NCBI GenBank assembly: GCA_050246475.1
Contig: JBFWVZ010000003.1
Location: forward strand, 62,001-126,000
Direction of reading: 5' to 3'
Source: CADEEL01 sp050246475
GTDB taxonomy: Bacteria > Pseudomonadota > Alphaproteobacteria > Caulobacterales > Aquidulcibacteraceae
Length of the DNA stretch: 64,000 nt
Position 1 is the stretch's first letter. Each line of letters begins with the position of its first letter. Below are positions 33,273-41,519 of this stretch, one piece after another. The translations under genes were made by a program, and so were the position numbers. The notes below the pieces were generated by a model, which saw only the letters and a program-made list of their open reading frames with translations, did no database searches and was not told where the DNA came from.

Positions 33273-34580
33273 ATGCTCGCCGACAAGGATCGCATCTTCC
33301 TCAATCTCTACGGCGCGCACGATTGGCGCCTCGACGCCGCGAAAGAGCGCGGCGCGTGGAACGCGACGGCCGACATGATCTCGTGCGGGCGCGATTGGAT
33401 CATTCAGCAAGTGAAGGATTCAGGTCTGCGCGGACGCGGCGGCGCGGGCTTTCCGACGGGGCTCAAGTGGAGCTTCATGCCGAAGGAAGTGAAGGACCGG
33501 CCGCACTACCTCGTCGTCAACGCGGATGAATCCGAGCCGGGCACCTGCAAAGATCGCGACATGATGCGCCACGATCCGCATCTGCTGATCGAAGGCTGCC
33601 TCATCGCTTCCTTCGCGATGCAGGCGCACGCTTGCTACATCTATATGCGCGGCGAATACGTCTATGAGCGCGAAGTGCTCGAAGCTGCGATCAAGGAAGC
33701 TTACGAAGCCAAGCTCATCGGCAAGAACAACATCCATGGTTGGGATTTCGATCTTTACGTGAGCCACGGCGCGGGCGCGTATATCTGCGGAGAAGAAACG
33801 GCGCTGCTCGAAAGCCTTGAAGGCAAAAAGGGCCAGCCGCGTCTGAAGCCGCCGTTCCCCGCGAATGCGGGGCTCTATGGCTGCCCGACGACGGTGAACA
33901 ATGTTGAATCGATCGCCGTGGTGCCGACGATCCTGCGGCGCGGCGCGAAATGGTTTGCGGGTATCGGGCGCGCCAACAACACCGGCACGAAAGTCTTCTG
34001 CATCTCGGGCCATGTGAACCAGCCCTGCAATGTCGAAGAGGCGATGAGCATTCCGCTGAAGCAACTCATCGAGGAGCACGCGGGCGGCGTGCGCGGCGGC
34101 TGGGGCAATCTGAAAGCCGTGATCCCCGGCGGCTCGTCGGTGCGGATGATCACCGCCGAAGAATCCGAAGACATGCTGATGGATTTCGATGCGCTGATGG
34201 CCGCGCCGCATCGCTCGGGCTTGGGCACGGCGGCCGTCATCGTGATGGATCAATCGACGGATGTGGTGCGCGCCATCGCGCGCATCGCTTATTTCTACAA
34301 GCACGAAAGCTGCGGCCAGTGCACGCCGTGCCGTGAAGGCACGGGCTGGATGTGGCGCGTGCTCGAGCGGATGGCGAAGGGCGAAGCCGAGCACAAAGAG
34401 ATCGACTTGCTGCTCGATGTCGCGGGGCAGGTGGAAGGCCACACGATCTGCGCGCTCGGGGACGCGGCCGCGTGGCCGGTGCAGGGCCTCATCCGCTGCT
34501 TCCGCCACGAGATCGAGCAACGCATCGACCGCTACCGCAGCGCGCGCGGCGCGCACGCCGTGCTGACGCCGGCGGCTTGA
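33273..34580 (+). CDS. nuoF: NADH-quinone oxidoreductase subunit F
   Basis: 435 residues from ATG 33273. The NADH/FMN-binding glycine motif GLRGRGGAGFPTGLKW is near residue 50; EYVYEREVL and GAYICGEETAL follow. The N3 [4Fe-4S] ligands are in ESCGQCTPCREGTGW and a later HTICALGD. This is the subunit that accepts hydride from NADH. ATG start directly after the preceding small gene. Confidence 0.97.
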   Translation: MLADKDRIFLNLYGAHDWRLDAAKERGAWNATADMISCGRDWIIQQVKDSGLRGRGGAGFPTGLKWSFMPKEVKDRPHYLVVNADESEPGTCKDRDMMRHDPHLLIEGCLIASFAMQAHACYIYMRGEYVYEREVLEAAIKEAYEAKLIGKNNIHGWDFDLYVSHGAGAYICGEETALLESLEGKKGQPRLKPPFPANAGLYGCPTTVNNVESIAVVPTILRRGAKWFAGIGRANNTGTKVFCISGHVNQPCNVEEAMSIPLKQLIEEHAGGVRGGWGNLKAVIPGGSSVRMITAEESEDMLMDFDALMAAPHRSGLGTAAVIVMDQSTDVVRAIARIAYFYKHESCGQCTPCREGTGWMWRVLERMAKGEAEHKEIDLLLDVAGQVEGHTICALGDAAAWPVQGLIRCFRHEIEQRIDRYRSARGAHAVLTPAA

Positions 34581-34581
34581 G

Positions 34582-34881
34582 ATGAAGCACTTCCTCCTCT
34601 TCTACGATTATGCGCCCGATTACATGGAGCGCCGGGGCCCCCATCGCGGGGCGCACTTCGCGCATGCTGCGCCGGCGTTGGAGCGGGGCGAGATGTTCCT
34701 GGCCGGCGCCTGCACGGATGAGGGGCCGCCCATCGGCGTGCTCGTGTTCAAATGCGAGGATCGCGCGACCGTCGAAGCCTTCGCGAAAGCCGATCCCTAC
34801 GTGCTGAACGGGGTCGCCACCGGGTGGCGCGTGCGGGAGTGGACGACCGTGGCGGGGCGCGATGCGCTCACAAAGGTCTGA
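34582..34881 (+). CDS. YciI-like protein
   Basis: 99 residues from ATG 34582, one base after nuoF. Ferredoxin-like fold of the YCII family: KHFLLFYDYAPDYMERR, H46-containing FAHAAPALERGEMFLAGACTDE and VEAFAKADPYVLNGVATGWRVREW. Members can be small hydrolases or binding domains. Not a complex I subunit. Probably a passenger in the nuo operon. Confidence 0.8.
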   Translation: MKHFLLFYDYAPDYMERRGPHRGAHFAHAAPALERGEMFLAGACTDEGPPIGVLVFKCEDRATVEAFAKADPYVLNGVATGWRVREWTTVAGRDALTKV

Positions 34882-34990
34882 CCCAAGGGAAAACCGCCTC
34901 TGGCGCGGCCCTTCGCCCCTTGGCCAGCGGATCAAACTCGGACATTGATGCGCCCGCGCCGCGCCCCGGCGCGGAGCCGATTTCGCCCTC

Positions 34991-35770
34991 ATGCAGACGC
35001 CGGTCATCGTGATCAATCTGGAGCGGAGCGCGGACCGGCGCGCCCAGGCGGACGCCGCCTATCGGGCCATTGGAATCAATCCGGTTTTCCACAAAGCGAC
35101 CGATGGGCGGGCGGCCGATCTCACCCAGCATCCGGCTTACGGCCGCGCCGCGCGGGTCGCTGCCTACGGGGAGGATATGCGCTCAACCGAGATCGCCTGT
35201 TTTCTCTCCCACGTGAGCGCTTTGAAGCATTGCCTCGAAGCAGGCTATGAGCGCGCCGTGATCGCCGAAGACGACGTCCATCCGACAGAGAATTTCGCCC
35301 CGGCGCTGGCGGCGCTGGAGCGCGCGCCCGCGTCGTTCGAGTTCGTCCGCTTGATCGGCACACGGCCGCGCCGCTCGCTGCCCGTCGCGCCGCTGACGAG
35401 CGAGGTCGAGATCGTGTGGCCCACGCACGGCATGGCCGGCGCGCAGGGCTATTTCGTCACCCGCCCGGCGATGGAGAAGATCGTGCGCGCGGGCGACACG
35501 ATCGTGCTGCCGTTCGACATGATGCTCGATCGCTACTGGCGCCTGGGCCTGACGATCTTTGCGCTGAAGCCGTTCGTCGTGCGCGATGCGGAGGCCGCTT
35601 CCGACATCGGCGTGCGCCCGGACGCGTGGACGCACCGCCCGCGGCCTTGGCTGCGCGCGAAGCTGCGCGCGCGCAAGATCGGGGAGCGTGTGGCGCGCAG
35701 CATCGCTAACATGGATCGCCGGGCGCGCTTGCCGCGCTGGCGCGCGGAATTGATGGAAAGCGCCTCGTGA
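34991..35770 (+). CDS. Glycosyltransferase family 25 protein
   Basis: 259 residues from ATG 34991. The opening VIVINLERSADRRAQADAAYRAIGI, then EIACFLSHVSALKHCLEAGYERAVIAEDDVHP (the D-D metal motif), is characteristic of GT25 (LpsA/LgtB-type beta-galactosyltransferases). It probably acts on lipopolysaccharide or another surface glycan. The stop overlaps the nuoG start as GTGA, so its translation is linked to a respiratory subunit, an odd pairing. The 109 bases before it (34882-34990) hold no clear gene or repeat. Confidence 0.85.
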   Translation: MQTPVIVINLERSADRRAQADAAYRAIGINPVFHKATDGRAADLTQHPAYGRAARVAAYGEDMRSTEIACFLSHVSALKHCLEAGYERAVIAEDDVHPTENFAPALAALERAPASFEFVRLIGTRPRRSLPVAPLTSEVEIVWPTHGMAGAQGYFVTRPAMEKIVRAGDTIVLPFDMMLDRYWRLGLTIFALKPFVVRDAEAASDIGVRPDAWTHRPRPWLRAKLRARKIGERVARSIANMDRRARLPRWRAELMESAS

Positions 35771-37815
35771 CGAAGATCATCATCGACGGCCAAGAGATCG
35801 ACGTTCCGCCGGATTACACGCTCTTGCAGGCGTGCGAGGCGGCGGGCGCGGAGATTCCGCGCTTCTGCTATCACGAGCGGCTTTCGATCGCCGGCAATTG
35901 CCGGATGTGCCTCGTTGAAGTGAAGGGCGCGCCTAAGCCCATCGCATCTTGCGCGCAGCAGGTGAAGGATCAGCGCCCCGCGAAGGATGACGCGCTGCCG
36001 ATGGTCTTCACCGGCTCGCCGATGGTGAAGAAAGCGCGCCACGGCGTGATGGAATTCCTGCTCATCAACCACCCGCTCGATTGCCCGATCTGCGATCAGG
36101 GCGGCGAGTGCGATCTGCAGGATCAATCGATGGCGTATGGGCGGGGCGGCTCGCGCTTTGCGGAGAATAAGCGCGCCGTCGAAGAGAAATTCATGGGGCC
36201 GCTCGTCAAGACGGTGATGACGCGCTGCATCCAGTGCACGCGCTGCGTCCGCTTCGTGACGGAGGTGGCGGGCGTGCCGGAAATCGGCGCGACGGGCCGC
36301 GGCGAGGACATGGAGATCACGACGTACCTGGAGGCATCGCTTTCGAGCGAGCTTTCGGCGAATGTGATCGATCTCTGCCCGGTGGGGGCGCTCACCTCGA
36401 AGCCTTACGCGTTCAATGCGCGGCCTTGGGAGCTGAAGAAGACCGAGAGCGTCGATGTGATGGATGCGCTTGGCAGCGCCATCCGCGTCGATGCGCGCGG
36501 GGAGGAAGTGCTGCGCGTGCTGCCGCGCGTGAATGACGAGATCAACGAGGAGTGGATTTCGGATAAGACGCGCTACGCCGAGGACGGCTTGAAGCGCCAG
36601 CGGCTCGACAGGCCCTACATTCGCGAGAACGGCAAGCTGCGCGCGGCCTCTTGGGATGAGGCGTTGAACGCGGCGGCGCGCGCGCTTTCGGGCGATCCGA
36701 AGAAGATTGGCGCGATCGCGGGCGATCTCGCGTGCGCGGAGAGCATGAAGGCGGCGCTCGATCTTTTCCGCGCGCTTGGCTCGGCGAATACCGATTGCAA
36801 TTGGGACGGCGCGAAGTTTGGCGCGGCGCGCCAGAGCTATCTCTTCAACTCGACGCTCATGGGCGTCGATGAGGCCGATGCGATCCTATTGGTTGGGACC
36901 AATCCGCGGCTTGAAGCGCCGGTGCTCAATGCGCGTATCCGCAAGGCGTGGCTCGCGAACGACGCGAAGATCGCGGTGATCGGCGAGCGCGCGGAGCTCA
37001 CTTATCCGTACGAGTATATCGGCGCGGGCGCGCAATCGTTTGGGCAACTCGGCAAGTTCGCCGATGTACTGAGGGATGCGAAGCGGCCGATGGTCATCGC
37101 CGGCGCGGCGGTCTTTGCGCGGAGCGACGGCGGCGCCATTGCGCGCGCGCTTGGGAAACTTGGCCTCGCGCGCGAGGGCTGGAACGGCTTCAACGTGCTG
37201 CACACTGGCGCCGCGCGCGTGGGCGGGCTCGATCTCGGATTCGTTCCCGGCCAAAGCGGGCTCGATGCGCGCGCGATGCTGGACGGCGGCGTGGAGACGC
37301 TCGTCGCGCTCGGCGTCGATGAGGTGGAGCTGCCGGCGCGCGGCACGGTGATCTATATCGGCACGCACGGCGATCGCGGGGCGCATCGCGCCGACATCAT
37401 CCTGCCGGGTGCGGCCTACACGGAAAAGAACGCGACGTGGGTCAACACCGAAGGCCGTGTGCAATACGGGCGGCGCGCGACCTTCCCGAAGGGCGATGCG
37501 CGCGAAGATTGGGCGATCCTGCGCGCGCTTTCGGCGCGCGTGGGCAAGACGCTGCCTTATGACGATCTCGCGGCGCTGCGCGCCAAGATGATCGCGGATC
37601 ATCCGACGTTCGGGCATGTCGATTACGCGCCGGGCGCGGGCGAAGCGTTCGATTTCGCGACGCTCGGCGCCGAGGGCGCGCTGGACGCTGCGCCCTTCGC
37701 GTCGCCGATCAAGGATTTCTACCTCACCAACCCCATCGCGCGTGCGAGCGTGACGATGGCGGAGTGCTCTCGCCTCGCGCATGAGCGCGCCGCGGCGAAA
37801 GTGGCGGCGGAGTAG
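35767..37815 (+). CDS. nuoG: NADH-quinone oxidoreductase subunit G
   Basis: 682 residues from GTG 35767. N-terminal [2Fe-2S] ligands CYHERLSIAGNCRMC and the CPICDQGGECDLQ block with two more Fe-S sites (MTRCIQCTRCVRF). Followed by the molybdopterin-oxidoreductase-like domain, which has lost cofactor function in this family. The largest peripheral-arm subunit. It lacks the extra C-terminal N7 site typical of enterobacteria, as far as I can judge. Confidence 0.96.
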   Translation: MTKIIIDGQEIDVPPDYTLLQACEAAGAEIPRFCYHERLSIAGNCRMCLVEVKGAPKPIASCAQQVKDQRPAKDDALPMVFTGSPMVKKARHGVMEFLLINHPLDCPICDQGGECDLQDQSMAYGRGGSRFAENKRAVEEKFMGPLVKTVMTRCIQCTRCVRFVTEVAGVPEIGATGRGEDMEITTYLEASLSSELSANVIDLCPVGALTSKPYAFNARPWELKKTESVDVMDALGSAIRVDARGEEVLRVLPRVNDEINEEWISDKTRYAEDGLKRQRLDRPYIRENGKLRAASWDEALNAAARALSGDPKKIGAIAGDLACAESMKAALDLFRALGSANTDCNWDGAKFGAARQSYLFNSTLMGVDEADAILLVGTNPRLEAPVLNARIRKAWLANDAKIAVIGERAELTYPYEYIGAGAQSFGQLGKFADVLRDAKRPMVIAGAAVFARSDGGAIARALGKLGLAREGWNGFNVLHTGAARVGGLDLGFVPGQSGLDARAMLDGGVETLVALGVDEVELPARGTVIYIGTHGDRGAHRADIILPGAAYTEKNATWVNTEGRVQYGRRATFPKGDAREDWAILRALSARVGKTLPYDDLAALRAKMIADHPTFGHVDYAPGAGEAFDFATLGAEGALDAAPFASPIKDFYLTNPIARASVTMAECSRLAHERAAAKVAAE

Positions 37816-37818
37816 GAG

Positions 37819-38292
37819 ATGCACATCGCCGAACTCAACATTGCGCGCCTCAAGCATCCGATGGACGATCCGCGGACGGCGGACTTCGCGAACAACCTCG
37901 ACCTCATCAACGAGCTCGCGGAGCGTACGCCGGGCTTCGTATGGCGCCTGAAGGACGAGGCGGGAAACGCGACGAGTTTCCGGATCAGCGACGATCCGTT
38001 GATGATTGCCAACCTCTCGGTGTGGGAGTCGGCGGAGGCGCTCGAGCATTTCGTGTTCAACACGCTCCACCGTCGCTTCTATGCGCGGCGGGAGGAGTGG
38101 TTCGAAGTGATGCAGGAGGGGTACTTCGTCATGTGGCGCATCGAGCGGGGCGAAATGCCTACGCTTGAGGAGGCTATGGCACGCCTCGCCAAGCTGCGGG
38201 CCGAAGGCGCGAGCGAAGAGGCGTTCGATTGGGAGCACCTGATCGGGCCCGAGCGGCTCAAAGCACAGCGTTGTGCGGCGAGGGCGGCATGA
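37819..38292 (+). CDS. DUF3291 domain protein
   Basis: 157 residues. HIAELNIARLKHPMDDPRTADFANNLDLINELAERTPGFVWRLKDE and the VWESAEALEHFVFNTLHRRFYARREEWF block match the DUF3291 family (dimeric alpha/beta barrel-like, related to monooxygenase folds). Function unknown. It is 3 bases after nuoG and overlaps the next gene by ATGA. Confidence 0.75.
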   Translation: MHIAELNIARLKHPMDDPRTADFANNLDLINELAERTPGFVWRLKDEAGNATSFRISDDPLMIANLSVWESAEALEHFVFNTLHRRFYARREEWFEVMQEGYFVMWRIERGEMPTLEEAMARLAKLRAEGASEEAFDWEHLIGPERLKAQRCAARAA

Positions 38293-39002
38293 GATCGTTC
38301 AAGCTCCTCCAGGCCATCGCGCTTGTCTGGCTCGCGTTCGCGGGCGTGAGCTTTGCGCAAAGCGGCGTTCGCGGCGAGCCGGAAGCAGTCGCCGCGGCGA
38401 TGCGCATCCTCGATCAGGCGGGCGGCGCGGCGGCATGGCGCTCACGTACGTTTGCGGTCGAAGAGCGCGGCTTCCTGCGCACGGGCGAGACGGCCGATCT
38501 GCGCATCACGCGCGACCTCACGCGCGGCGCGCGCGTGCTTGAGCGTCGGACGCCGGGCGTTCACTTCATCGAGTGGCTCTCGCCGGAAGAGGGCTGGTCC
38601 GCGCGCAACGGCGTGTTGACGCCGATGAGCGCGCAGGAATTGGCGATTGAATTGCAGGGCCTGCGCCAGGAGCCCTACGCGATCTATCACCGCCTCGCGA
38701 ACAACGACGCAGACCTTCGCGTCGAGCTAAGGGACAACAATTCAGCGCTCTATGTTTACGACCGCGGCGAGCGGCTGCTCTGCTGGTTCCTGATCTGGCC
38801 GAACGGCGTGATGCACGCGTGGGGCAATTTCTACGACGGCGCGATCAACCAACATTATTACGGGCCGACGGCGGATATGGGCGATGCGAACCTGCCGCGC
38901 TGGGGCGTGGCGCTTAACGGCGCCTTTCGCTTCGAATATGTGCGCGCGCGGATGAGCAACGAGCCGCTGGCGGAGCCGGAGGCGGGCGAGGGCAACGGGT
39001 GA
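38289..39002 (+). CDS. Exported hypothetical protein within the nuo operon
   Basis: 237 residues from ATG 38289. Signal peptide SFKLLQAIALVWLAFAGVSFAQ. The mature part starts with a helix AMRILDQAGGAAAWRSRTF followed by mainly beta strands. Somewhat like other LolA-fold periplasmic proteins, but not assignable. It overlaps nuoH by four bases (GTGA) and is coupled to it. Confidence 0.6.
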   Translation: MRSFKLLQAIALVWLAFAGVSFAQSGVRGEPEAVAAAMRILDQAGGAAAWRSRTFAVEERGFLRTGETADLRITRDLTRGARVLERRTPGVHFIEWLSPEEGWSARNGVLTPMSAQELAIELQGLRQEPYAIYHRLANNDADLRVELRDNNSALYVYDRGERLLCWFLIWPNGVMHAWGNFYDGAINQHYYGPTADMGDANLPRWGVALNGAFRFEYVRARMSNEPLAEPEAGEGNG

Positions 39003-40048
39003 ATTCGCTCATTGAAACCAACGGCCCCTTGTGGGGCTTCTGGCTCGGAGTCGGGCAGATCCTCGCCATCATGGTGATGCTGCTGCTGACGCTCGCCTTC
39101 ATTCTGCTGTTCGATCGCAAGGTCTGGGCGGCGGTGATGATGCGGAAGGGGCCGAACGTTGTCGGGCCGTTCGGCTTGCTGCAGAGCTTCGCGGACTTTC
39201 TGAAGTTCGTGCTCAAGGAAATCGTCATACCTGCGGGCGCGAACAAGACGGTGTTTATCCTCGCGCCGCTCATCACGTTCGTGCTGGCGTTCGCGGCGTG
39301 GGCCGTCGTGCCGATCGGGCCGGGCTGGGTGATCGCCGATTTGAATGTCGGCATTCTCTACATCTTCGCGATCTCATCGCTCGGCGTTTACGGCATCATC
39401 ATGGGCGGATGGGCGTCGAACTCGAAGTATCCCTTCCTGGGCGGATTGCGCAGCGCCGCGCAGATGGTGAGCTACGAGGTCTCGATCGGCTTCGTCATCA
39501 TCACGGTGCTGCTTCTCGTCGGCTCAATGAATCTCTCCGACATCGTGAACAATCAAAGCGCGGGCATCTGGGCCTGGCACGCCTTCGCGTGGCCGACGAT
39601 CTTCGTGATGTTCCCGATGTTCGTGATCTTCTTTGTCTCGGCGCTCGCGGAAACGAACCGCCCGCCCTTCGATCTGCCGGAGGCGGAGTCGGAACTCGTG
39701 GCGGGCTATCAAGTCGAGTATTCCTCGACGCCCTACCTCCTCTTCATGATCGGGGAATACCTCTCGATCGTGCTCATGTGCGCGCTGATGAGCATCCTGT
39801 TCCTCGGGGGATGGCATCTGCCGTGGGGGCCGGTGGAGAATTCGTTCCTCGGCTTCCTCGTTCTCTACGCCAAGATCTGGTTCTGCTTCTTCCTCTTCGC
39901 GATGGTGAAGGCGATCGTCCCGCGCTACCGCTACGACCAGCTCATGCGCCTGGGGTGGAAAATCTTCCTGCCGACATCGCTCATCGCGGTCGCTGCGATT
40001 GCCGGTTGGGTTGCGTACGGGCGGCCCCAAATAGGGTTCGGAGGCTAA
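38999..40048 (+). CDS. nuoH: NADH-quinone oxidoreductase subunit H
   Basis: 349 residues from GTG 38999. Eight membrane helices. Quinone-channel loop AETNRPPFDLPEAESELVAGYQVEYS and the earlier RKGPNVVGPFGLLQSFADFLKF are diagnostic. It links the quinone cavity to the proton channels. The gene runs to within 3 bases of nuoI. Confidence 0.97.
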   Translation: MNSLIETNGPLWGFWLGVGQILAIMVMLLLTLAFILLFDRKVWAAVMMRKGPNVVGPFGLLQSFADFLKFVLKEIVIPAGANKTVFILAPLITFVLAFAAWAVVPIGPGWVIADLNVGILYIFAISSLGVYGIIMGGWASNSKYPFLGGLRSAAQMVSYEVSIGFVIITVLLLVGSMNLSDIVNNQSAGIWAWHAFAWPTIFVMFPMFVIFFVSALAETNRPPFDLPEAESELVAGYQVEYSSTPYLLFMIGEYLSIVLMCALMSILFLGGWHLPWGPVENSFLGFLVLYAKIWFCFFLFAMVKAIVPRYRYDQLMRLGWKIFLPTSLIAVAAIAGWVAYGRPQIGFGG

Positions 40049-40051
40049 GAG

Positions 40052-40540
40052 ATGAGCCGCATCCTCCAATCCATCCGGGGCGCGATGCTTCTGGACTTCG
40101 CCGGCGCCTTCATGCTCGGCATGCGGTATTTCTTCCGCCGCAAGATCACGATCAATTACCCGTTTGAGAAAGGGCCGCTTTCACCGCGCTTCCGCGGCGA
40201 ACATGCGCTCAGGCGCTACGCCAACGGTGAAGAACGCTGCATCGCCTGCAAGCTCTGCGAAGCGATCTGCCCGGCGCAGGCGATCACGATCGAAGCGGAG
40301 CCGCGCGCGGACGGAAGCCGGCGCACCACGCGCTACGACATCGACATGGTGAAGTGCATCTATTGCGGCTTCTGCCAGGAAGCGTGCCCGGTGGACGCCA
40401 TCGTCGAAGGGCCGAACTTCGAGTTCGCGACAGAAACGCGCGAAGAGCTTTATTACGACAAAGAGCGCCTCCTCGCGAACGGGGACCGCTGGGAGCGCGA
40501 GATCGCGAAGAATCTGGAGTTGGACGCGCCCTATCGTTAG
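40052..40540 (+). CDS. nuoI: NADH-quinone oxidoreductase subunit I
   Basis: 162 residues. Two ferredoxin-type clusters N6a/N6b: CIACKLCEAICPAQAI and CIYCGFCQEACPVDAI. Short N-terminal amphipathic anchor. ATG 40052. Confidence 0.97.
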   Translation: MSRILQSIRGAMLLDFAGAFMLGMRYFFRRKITINYPFEKGPLSPRFRGEHALRRYANGEERCIACKLCEAICPAQAITIEAEPRADGSRRTTRYDIDMVKCIYCGFCQEACPVDAIVEGPNFEFATETREELYYDKERLLANGDRWEREIAKNLELDAPYR

Positions 40541-40558
40541 AAGGCGGCGCGCATTGAT

Positions 40559-40593
40559 TTCTCCCCCGCTCGCGGGGGAGGAAAGAGGGGTGT
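40559..40593. repeat. Single hairpin of family A between nuoI and nuoJ
   Basis: CTCCCCCGC/GCGGGGGAG with a short loop, followed by aaagagg. A half unit of the double-hairpin repeat, inside the nuo operon. Without a T run it need not stop transcription. Confidence 0.6.
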
Positions 40594-40600
40594 GTAAGGA

Positions 40601-41209
40601 ATGCTGGCGGCGATCGCCTTCTATGTGCTCGCGGCGGTGGCTGTGATCTCCGCGTTCGCGGTGATCTCGGCGCGCAATCCCGTGCACTCCGTGCTCTTCC
40701 TGATCCTGACCTTCTTCACGGCGGCGGGGCTCTTCGTGCTGATGGGCGCGGAGTTTCTCGCGATGCTGCTCGTCGTCGTTTATGTGGGCGCGGTCGCGGT
40801 GCTCTTCCTCTTCGTCGTGATGATGCTCGATGTGGATTTCGTCGAGTTGCGGCAGGGCTTCCTCAATTATCTTCCCATCGGCGCGCTCGTCGCGGTGGCG
40901 TTGTTCGCCGAGCTTGGCTTGGTCGCCAGCGCGGCGAACCAGGCGGCGGCGGGGCGCGCGGCGCTGCCGCTCAATCAGCAGAGCGAAGTGACCAACGCGG
41001 AAGCCATCGGGCGCGTGCTCTACACGGACTATCTGTTGCTCTTCCAGCTCGCGGGGCTTGTGCTCTTCGTGGCGATGGTGGGCGCGATCGTGCTCACGCT
41101 GCGGGAGCGGCCGGGCGTCAAGAAGCAGGATATCGCCGCGCAGGTCGCGCGCCGGCGCTCGCAGGGCGTTGAGCTCAAAGACGTGCGGCCCGGGCAGGGG
41201 ATCACCTGA
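40601..41209 (+). CDS. nuoJ: NADH-quinone oxidoreductase subunit J
   Basis: 202 residues, five membrane helices; ISARNPVHSVLFLILTFFTAAGLFVLMGAEFLAMLLVVVYVGAVAVLFLFVVMML is characteristic of NuoJ (ND6). The ATG (40601) follows a hairpin and gtgtgtaagga. One-base overlap with nuoK (TGATG). Confidence 0.96.
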   Translation: MLAAIAFYVLAAVAVISAFAVISARNPVHSVLFLILTFFTAAGLFVLMGAEFLAMLLVVVYVGAVAVLFLFVVMMLDVDFVELRQGFLNYLPIGALVAVALFAELGLVASAANQAAAGRAALPLNQQSEVTNAEAIGRVLYTDYLLLFQLAGLVLFVAMVGAIVLTLRERPGVKKQDIAAQVARRRSQGVELKDVRPGQGIT

Positions 41210-41517
41210 TGGAGATCGGCCTCGCGCATTACCTCTTCGTCGCCGCCGCGCTCTTCACGATCGGCGTCTTCGGCATCTTCGTGAACCGCAAGAACGTCAT
41301 CATCATCCTGATGTCGATCGAGCTTGTGCTGCTCTCGGTGAACATCAATCTCGTCGCGTTCTCTGCGTTCCTGAACGACATCTCGGGGCAGATTTTCGCG
41401 CTCATCGTGTTGACGGTGGCGGCGGCCGAAGCCGCCGTGGGCCTGGCCATCCTCGTCACCTATTTCCGCAACCGCGGCTCCATCGCGGTTGAGGACATCA
41501 ATCTCATGAAGGGCTGA
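41209..41517 (+). CDS. nuoK: NADH-quinone oxidoreductase subunit K
   Basis: 102 residues, three helices, with the conserved FVNRKNVIIILMSIELVLLSVNINLVAFS, including the channel glutamates (ND4L family). Starts at ATG 41209 on the nuoJ stop. Confidence 0.97.
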   Translation: MEIGLAHYLFVAAALFTIGVFGIFVNRKNVIIILMSIELVLLSVNINLVAFSAFLNDISGQIFALIVLTVAAAEAAVGLAILVTYFRNRGSIAVEDINLMKG

Positions 41518-41519
41518 GG

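Noticed and set aside
31448..33304. 618-codon open frame on the minus strand across nuoD-nuoE and the small genes
   Set aside because: Composition is that of an antisense frame; the plus strand holds conserved subunits.
40559..40593. Intrinsic terminator inside the nuo operon
   Set aside because: The hairpin has no following T run and matches the repeat family found elsewhere.
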